Origin: STC-54 sp964504665
Lineage (GTDB): Bacteria; Patescibacteriota; Microgenomatia; Daviesbacterales; UBA10151
Reading direction: 5' to 3'
Length of the DNA: 64,000 nt
Assembly: GCA_964504665.1 (NCBI GenBank)
Contig: CAZDEH010000003.1
Span: 8,575 to 72,574 of the forward strand
Of the stretch, positions 59,838-64,000 are shown piece by piece. Position numbers and translations under genes: made by a program. The notes beneath the pieces were generated by a model. That model made no database searches. It saw only the letters and a list, made by a program, of their open reading frames with translations, and had not been told where the DNA came from. Within the stretch, counting starts at the first letter, position 1; the number at the start of each line of letters is the position of its first letter.

Positions 59838-60956
59838 TTATTTAAGAATTGCTAATGGATTTAAAGCTATCCCTTTATACCTGATTTCAAAATGTAGATG
59901 GGTACCTGAAGATCTGCCTGTTGAACCCATCTGAGCAATTAATTGGCCCCTGGATACTTTTTGACCGGAGGAAACATAAACATTGGAAAAGTGGGCATAC
60001 AAAGTTGTATAACCATTACCATGATCAATTACTACCCTATTTCCATAACCGGAGTTATCAGGCCACCCTGCTACCACCACTGTCCCCCCATCAGCAGCTA
60101 CTACAGACGGTCCGGAGCGGTCTGCAATATCAAGAGCTGGGTGATACCAGGAAAAATATTGTGTGAGAATAGCACGAACTGGCCACATAAAATTTCCTCC
60201 TCCAGGAGCTTGAAACGTTGGTGAAGCAACTCCTGTGCGAAATGACTGTGGAACAGGTCTGGACTTTTGTGTAACCTGCGGCTCAACCCCATCAGGTACG
60301 ATTAAAACTTGAGCTACTTTTAGTTTAAAATCATCCGGAACATCATTAAAAGGAAAATCCAAAATACTCTGCGCCTCTGCTGAATATTTTTTAGCAACAG
60401 ATTCTAGCGTATCTCCTGACTTTACAGTATGTGCAATACCTGAAACCGGTAAAATCTTAATCTTTTGTCCTGGATTAATGGTATCTTTACTGTCTAAACC
60501 ATTAGCCCATTTAATAGTCTCTACTGATATATCAAAATGTTCAGCAATGGTCGAAATTGTATCACCTGATTTTACTTCATACTCTATTATTTCCGAGCGG
60601 GGTTTCTGAGAAATATTTGTCCTGGTATCATATAAAGAATTTAATATGGGGTCATCCAGTACATCTTGGTCATATATGTTTACAAAACGGGGGTCTTGTG
60701 GCCCAACACCGGGATAAGAAGCAGAAAGAATTGTTTGGCCTCCAAATACACCCGAGGTAATAATTCCAAAAGCGGATAATCCAACCATACTTCCATGCCA
60801 AATCTTTTTTTGGAGAATTCCTCTTTTAAACATTAGGATATCTACTACCAGATTTTTAACGGATTCAAAGAGTGAGGCAAGAAAGACTACCTTTTGATGT
60901 AGGTAGACCAGGAGAAAACTGATAAAAAGACGCATGTCTTTCAAAAGAGAGTTCAC
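59838..60956 (-). CDS. LysM and M23 peptidoglycan endopeptidase
   Basis: The 372-residue protein has an N-terminal hydrophobic stretch. Two LysM domains follow (EYEVKSGDTISTIAEHFDIS near residue 124 and AHTVKSGDTLESVAKKYSAE near 173). The M23 peptidase domain has HPALDIADRSG, YAHFSNVYVSSGQKVSRGQ and HLHFEIRYKG, which give the zinc ligands and catalytic His. LysM binds glycan, and M23 enzymes cut the peptide bridges. Internal ATGs near residues 8 and 42 are alternative starts. It is co-oriented with rho and 41 bp downstream of it. Confidence 0.9.
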   Translation of the reverse strand: MNSLLKDMRLFISFLLVYLHQKVVFLASLFESVKNLVVDILMFKRGILQKKIWHGSMVGLSAFGIITSGVFGGQTILSASYPGVGPQDPRFVNIYDQDVLDDPILNSLYDTRTNISQKPRSEIIEYEVKSGDTISTIAEHFDISVETIKWANGLDSKDTINPGQKIKILPVSGIAHTVKSGDTLESVAKKYSAEAQSILDFPFNDVPDDFKLKVAQVLIVPDGVEPQVTQKSRPVPQSFRTGVASPTFQAPGGGNFMWPVRAILTQYFSWYHPALDIADRSGPSVVAADGGTVVVAGWPDNSGYGNRVVIDHGNGYTTLYAHFSNVYVSSGQKVSRGQLIAQMGSTGRSSGTHLHFEIRYKGIALNPLAILK

Positions 60957-60997
60957 TTGTGAGTCCTATTCTAACAGATCAAGTCAAGTGGGAAAAG

Positions 60998-62458
60998 TTA
61001 CCTAACGTCTTTGAGGGAATCCAGGAATTCTTTGTTGGAGTCTGTTTTAGACAGTCTTTCTAAAAATATTGAAGTTCTCTCATCAGTATTGAGTAAACCC
61101 AACATTCTTCTGGTAATCACAACTTTTTTATAGTCATCTTCCCCAAACAGTAACTGTTCTTGTCTGGTTCCTGAACTCTCTATATTAATAGATGGGAAGA
61201 TACGCCTCTCGGATAGATTCCTATCCAGGTGCAGTTCCATGTTACCTGTACCTTTAAACTCTTCATAAATTAAATCATCCATCCTGGATCCTGTGTCTAC
61301 TAGCGCTGTACCGATAATAGTTAAAGATCCACCTTCTTCACAATTTCTGGCAGCTCCAAAAAACCTCTTTGGAGGATACAGGGCAGCTGGGTCAAAACCA
61401 CCGGTCAGGGTACGTCCTGAAGGCGGCACAGACAGGTTATAAGCTCTACCAAGTCTGGTGATGGAATCAAGGAGGATCACCACATCTTTCCCTTGTTCTA
61501 CCAATCTTTTAGCTCGTTCTAGGGCAATCTCTGCTGCTGTGGTTTGGTCTTCTGCAGCTTCATCAAAGTTAGAAGAAATTACATCTCCTTTAATTGATCT
61601 GGATAAATCAGTCACCTCTTCCGGTCTTTCCCCTACCAAAACTGCCATTAAAATAACTTCTGGGTGGTTAGTAGTTATACCTGCAGCAATTTCTTTCAGA
61701 ATAGTTGTTTTACCTGCTTTTGGCGGAGAAACAATTAAACCCCTTTGACCAAAACCAATTGGAGCAATTAGATCAATCACCCTCTGGGACATGGGAAATT
61801 TGCCTGTTTCCAGTTTTAGCAACTTATTGGGGTAAATTGCTGTTAGATCTTCAAACTTTGTTCTTTTAAACTTGACATCATTACTGACAAATTTCTCCGC
61901 ATCAATTTCATTAACAGTAGTCACTTGCAGCAATCCGAAATAACGTTCGCTTTCTTTAGGGGGTCTGGCAGCACCTGTTATCAGGTCCCCCATCCTTAAG
62001 TTAAATCTTCTGATTTGAGAGGCAGAAATATAAACATCTCTATCAGAGGGAGTATATTTTGGCCTTAAGAAACCATGTCCTTCTGACATAATATCTAAAA
62101 TACCTGAAACATTCTCAGTGGGAACATCCCGCTCGCCATACGAGCGAGGCGAGTCAGAATATCCATTGGAAGTTTGACGTTGGTAGCTAGAAGATGGATG
62201 TTGATAGCTGGAAGATGGATATTGACGTTGGAAGTTAGAAGATTGATTTTCCGCTCTCGGTTCTCTAACTTCTTCCTCTATCTTCTTATTTCTAACATCT
62301 AATTTCCCTCCTTCATCGAGGCTCGCCTTTGGCGGCTCATTCTCAACATCTAACTTCTCATTAATAGGTTCTCCCACCAATTCATCCACGTTAATTTTCG
62401 CCTCAGTTACGGGCGTTTCGCTCACAGTCTTTGGCTTAAAAGAACGGGTATTCGGCAT
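60998..62458 (-). CDS. rho: Transcription termination factor Rho with repeat-built N-terminus
   Basis: The 486-residue protein has a normal Rho core from about residue 115. The RNA-binding cold-shock-like domain has GILDIMSEGHGFLRPKYTPS, the P-loop is GLIVSPPKAGKTTIL, and Walker B is VILLDSITRLGRAYN. Q/R-loop and secondary RNA site motifs are also present. The first 115 residues are disordered and low in complexity (SSSYQHPSSSYQRQTSNGYS). That part is encoded by the heptad array at 62161-62314 and by a GC-rich palindrome at 62128-62155. N-terminal inserts are known in Rho proteins of several phyla, but this DNA origin is unusual. Confidence 0.95.
   Translation of the reverse strand: MPNTRSFKPKTVSETPVTEAKINVDELVGEPINEKLDVENEPPKASLDEGGKLDVRNKKIEEEVREPRAENQSSNFQRQYPSSSYQHPSSSYQRQTSNGYSDSPRSYGERDVPTENVSGILDIMSEGHGFLRPKYTPSDRDVYISASQIRRFNLRMGDLITGAARPPKESERYFGLLQVTTVNEIDAEKFVSNDVKFKRTKFEDLTAIYPNKLLKLETGKFPMSQRVIDLIAPIGFGQRGLIVSPPKAGKTTILKEIAAGITTNHPEVILMAVLVGERPEEVTDLSRSIKGDVISSNFDEAAEDQTTAAEIALERAKRLVEQGKDVVILLDSITRLGRAYNLSVPPSGRTLTGGFDPAALYPPKRFFGAARNCEEGGSLTIIGTALVDTGSRMDDLIYEEFKGTGNMELHLDRNLSERRIFPSINIESSGTRQEQLLFGEDDYKKVVITRRMLGLLNTDERTSIFLERLSKTDSNKEFLDSLKDVR
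62128..62155. repeat. SPR-type palindrome inside rho
   Basis: CCCGCTCGCCATACGA and GCGAGGCGAGTC pair through GCTCG/CGAGC and flanking bases. On the minus strand it encodes DSPRSYGERD. It is related to the repeats at 46336 and 51657. Confidence 0.65.
62161..62314. repeat. Heptanucleotide array inside the rho coding region
   Basis: Twenty-two 7-nt units in one phase are present, among them GGAAGTT, GGATGTT, GATAGCT, GGAAGAT and GGATATT. They switch to TAACTTC, ATCTTCT, AACATCT and AATTTCC. The second half is of the reverse complement type. Three heptads equal seven codons, which produces the 7-residue protein period PSSSYQ(H/R). Confidence 0.8.
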
Positions 62459-62570
62459 GAATTTAAAATTCTGGAAACAAACAAGCTAGGAGACTAGCTT
62501 GGTATAGTATCCCATATCCTCTACAGGCTGTCAAGCACAAGATATAGGGCTTTATAAGATCTTTCTATTT

Positions 62571-62592
62571 AGCCACACCAAGCGAGGCTTGG
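62571..62592. repeat. SQASLG-type palindrome, intergenic copy
   Basis: AGCCACACCAAGC then GAGGCTTGG has CCAAGC-GAG-GCTTGG as its core. It matches the copy inside argS at 47496-47520 with one change. Confidence 0.75.
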
Positions 62593-62602
62593 GAAGGTAA
62601 AA

Positions 62603-62872
62603 TTACTTCTTTTCTTGAATTTTAATACCATTAGCATTCAGAGGATTCATAGGAATAGTAGGAAAGAATGCTTGGGGTTTAAGATCCCTCACCCAATATC
62701 CATGATCCCTTTGATCTGAATAAAATAATGGCTGGTATTTCCATATAACAGATTCATCTATCATGTTTCCAAGTTCAATTGCAGCCCAATTTTTCGCCGG
62801 TATAAAATAAGCCCTATTATATCCCTCTGCATCTTCACGTAAATAAGTAGCATGACTTACGCAATTAATCAT
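62603..62872 (-). CDS. Small hypothetical protein (89 aa)
   Basis: I do not recognise this protein. It is soluble, aromatic and rich in Asn and Pro (NWAAIELGNMIDES, VRDLKPQAFFPTIPMNPLNA). The context (next to a repeat and a transposase) and the lack of a ribosome binding site mean it could be a remnant. Confidence 0.4.
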   Translation of the reverse strand: MINCVSHATYLREDAEGYNRAYFIPAKNWAAIELGNMIDESVIWKYQPLFYSDQRDHGYWVRDLKPQAFFPTIPMNPLNANGIKIQEKK

Positions 62873-62908
62873 CTAACTTGTTAAGATTAAGGTAGAGACG
62901 GAAGTTAG

Positions 62909-63919
62909 GTGGTGATTAAATTGGTAAAAAGAAAGTGTTCTAAAGAGAGCTATTGTCATTTTTTGATTGCTACACAAAATAACTTCACTGCTACTAATTT
63001 TGCTTCTTTAACTGATAGTCTGTCTCATGACTCAATTTCTAGGTTTTTATCCAAAACTAAACTGACACCTAAAATACTCTGGGAATATTCCAAACCATTT
63101 GTATCTTTAATTTCAGGTTATCTCATCTGTGATGATTCAGTATTAGATCATCCATATGGTAAACAGATTGGATTATCTAAGTGGCAATACTCCGGTACTC
63201 ATCACGATGTGGTATTTGGGATTGGTTTAACCACCCTGCTTTGGACTGGAGGTAAGGAGAAAGATGAACATATCCCCGTTGATTTCAGAATTTATGCCAA
63301 AGATGAGGATGGTAATACCAAACTTGATCATTTTAGGAATATGCTTAAAACAGCCAAAACCAGAGAATTTAATCCAGAATTGGTATTAATGGATGGATTT
63401 TATGCTTCCTTGAATTGCTTAAAACTAATTCATGAATATGACTGGATATTTGTTACTAGGCTTAAATCAAACAGGTTAGTATCTACTGCTCCAGGTAAAG
63501 AGAACCGTCATCCATTAAAAAACATTGAAATTTCAGAGGAAGGAAGAATCCTCCATCTAAAAGGTTTTGGTATGGTAAAAATATTTCTGATTGATTTCCA
63601 AAATGGAAACAAGGAATACATTGGTACCAATGACCTCACTCTTTCACCAAAAGACGCCAGAGAGGCTGCTGCCCAAAGGTGGAAGATTGAAGAATATCAC
63701 AGAGGATTAAAACAAACTGTTGGAGTTGAGATGTGTCAATCAAGAACTAAAAGAGCCCAAAGAACACACATCTTTTGTAGTATTCTTTCCTTCCTGGCTT
63801 TAGAAAAGAAACGGTTAGAGGAAAACATATCCTGGTATGAAGCCAAGAGAAAAATCATATCTGATTGTCTCTTTTCATACCTTAAAACTCCCATGATACC
63901 TTTACCTGTTAAAACTTAA
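62909..63919 (+). CDS. DDE transposase (IS4/IS701-like)
   Basis: The 336-residue protein carries the DDE residues in ICDDSVLDHPYGK (Asp), LVLMDGFYAS (Asp), and RWKIEEYHRGLKQ (Glu). It has the THHDVVFGIGLTTLLW block typical of IS701-type enzymes. GTG codons at 62909 and 62912 are possible starts. A 12-bp direct repeat GGTGATTAAATT lies at the start of the gene (62911-62922) and again after its stop (63976-63987). The true ends of the element are not clear. Confidence 0.8.
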   Translation: MVIKLVKRKCSKESYCHFLIATQNNFTATNFASLTDSLSHDSISRFLSKTKLTPKILWEYSKPFVSLISGYLICDDSVLDHPYGKQIGLSKWQYSGTHHDVVFGIGLTTLLWTGGKEKDEHIPVDFRIYAKDEDGNTKLDHFRNMLKTAKTREFNPELVLMDGFYASLNCLKLIHEYDWIFVTRLKSNRLVSTAPGKENRHPLKNIEISEEGRILHLKGFGMVKIFLIDFQNGNKEYIGTNDLTLSPKDAREAAAQRWKIEEYHRGLKQTVGVEMCQSRTKRAQRTHIFCSILSFLALEKKRLEENISWYEAKRKIISDCLFSYLKTPMIPLPVKT

Positions 63920-64000
63920 GTTAAGGTTTTAAGCAGTATTAAAAACAGGCACAAATCTCATCTGGGATATATTTTGGTGATTAAATTTACAAAATCCTAC

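Noticed and set aside
1..64000. CRISPR array
   Set aside because: No regularly spaced direct repeats with unique spacers are present. The heptad and 12-bp repeats are contiguous, and no cas gene is seen.
1..64000. UGA or UAG recoding as in some CPR lineages
   Set aside because: UGA and UAG both end well-defined genes here (for example UAG for rplJ and brnA), and the tRNA-Trp anticodon is CCA.

Overview
The window looks like a chromosomal piece of a Patescibacteria (Candidate Phyla Radiation) genome, probably from the Microgenomates side. This is inferred from gene content and style, not from a phylogeny. The DNA is AT-rich. The genes include a LeuRS, ArgS, Rho, MreB and a secE-nusG-rplK-rplA block. 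Many single-pass proteins have a short cytoplasmic tail, one membrane helix and a Pro/Thr/Ser-rich linker leading to an outer domain. There are sortase, dockerin, LysM/M23 and PEGA proteins, a competence pair and several toxin-antitoxin genes. No broad biosynthetic operon is visible, only a lone PurE and a cupin-type phosphoglucose isomerase. UGA and UAG both serve as ordinary stops.

Layout. 1-5664: rpmB (cut by the window edge), two paralogous degenerate LAGLIDADG-fold proteins, a large ParB-like protein, a site-2-type M50 protease and a small coiled-coil protein. 5817-7389: a promoter-to-terminator non-coding RNA, two tRNA-Thr genes and an HNH endonuclease between them. 7439-12692: secreted and membrane proteins, a MucR-type regulator and a pilin-like protein. 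13036-20949: an AbrB/PIN toxin-antitoxin pair, rpmG, tRNA-Trp, small unknown genes, an EamA transporter and an anchored glycoside hydrolase. 21067-29626: a class A penicillin-binding protein, two RAYT (Y1) transposases with their palindromes, a broken IS30 copy and the secE-nusG-rplK-rplA block. 29629-37732: a flippase-like protein, dockerin proteins, BrnTA, a frameshifted gene, purE, and rplJ-rplL behind an attenuator-like leader. 38011-53715: envelope and surface genes (GT26, MreB, GT4, PEGA protein, sortase), tRNA-Arg and tRNA-Pro, an NDPK-like gene, adk, argS, comEC/comEA, and a very unusual HTH-membrane-S74 protein. 54175-63919: a frameshifted leuS, a hairpin and iteron region, a Wzy/TPR protein, two tRNA-Ala genes, an LysM-M23 peptidase, rho and a DDE transposase.

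Two themes run through the whole window. First, short GC-rich palindromes sit between genes and also inside reading frames, where they keep the frame open. They occur in the PBP, a glycosyltransferase, a transposase, ArgS, a phosphoesterase, the S74 protein and Rho. One family shares its design with the palindromes that flank the resident RAYT transposases, which suggests a RAYT/REP system spreading into coding DNA. Second, there are arrays of degenerate 7-nt units whose two halves are reverse complements. They lie between tRNA genes, in the rplJ leader and inside rho. Both themes deserve genome-wide checking. The most striking single gene is the one at 51091-53715, which joins two MerR-type DNA-binding domains to a membrane helix and an S74 self-processing domain, a domain set reminiscent of animal MYRF.
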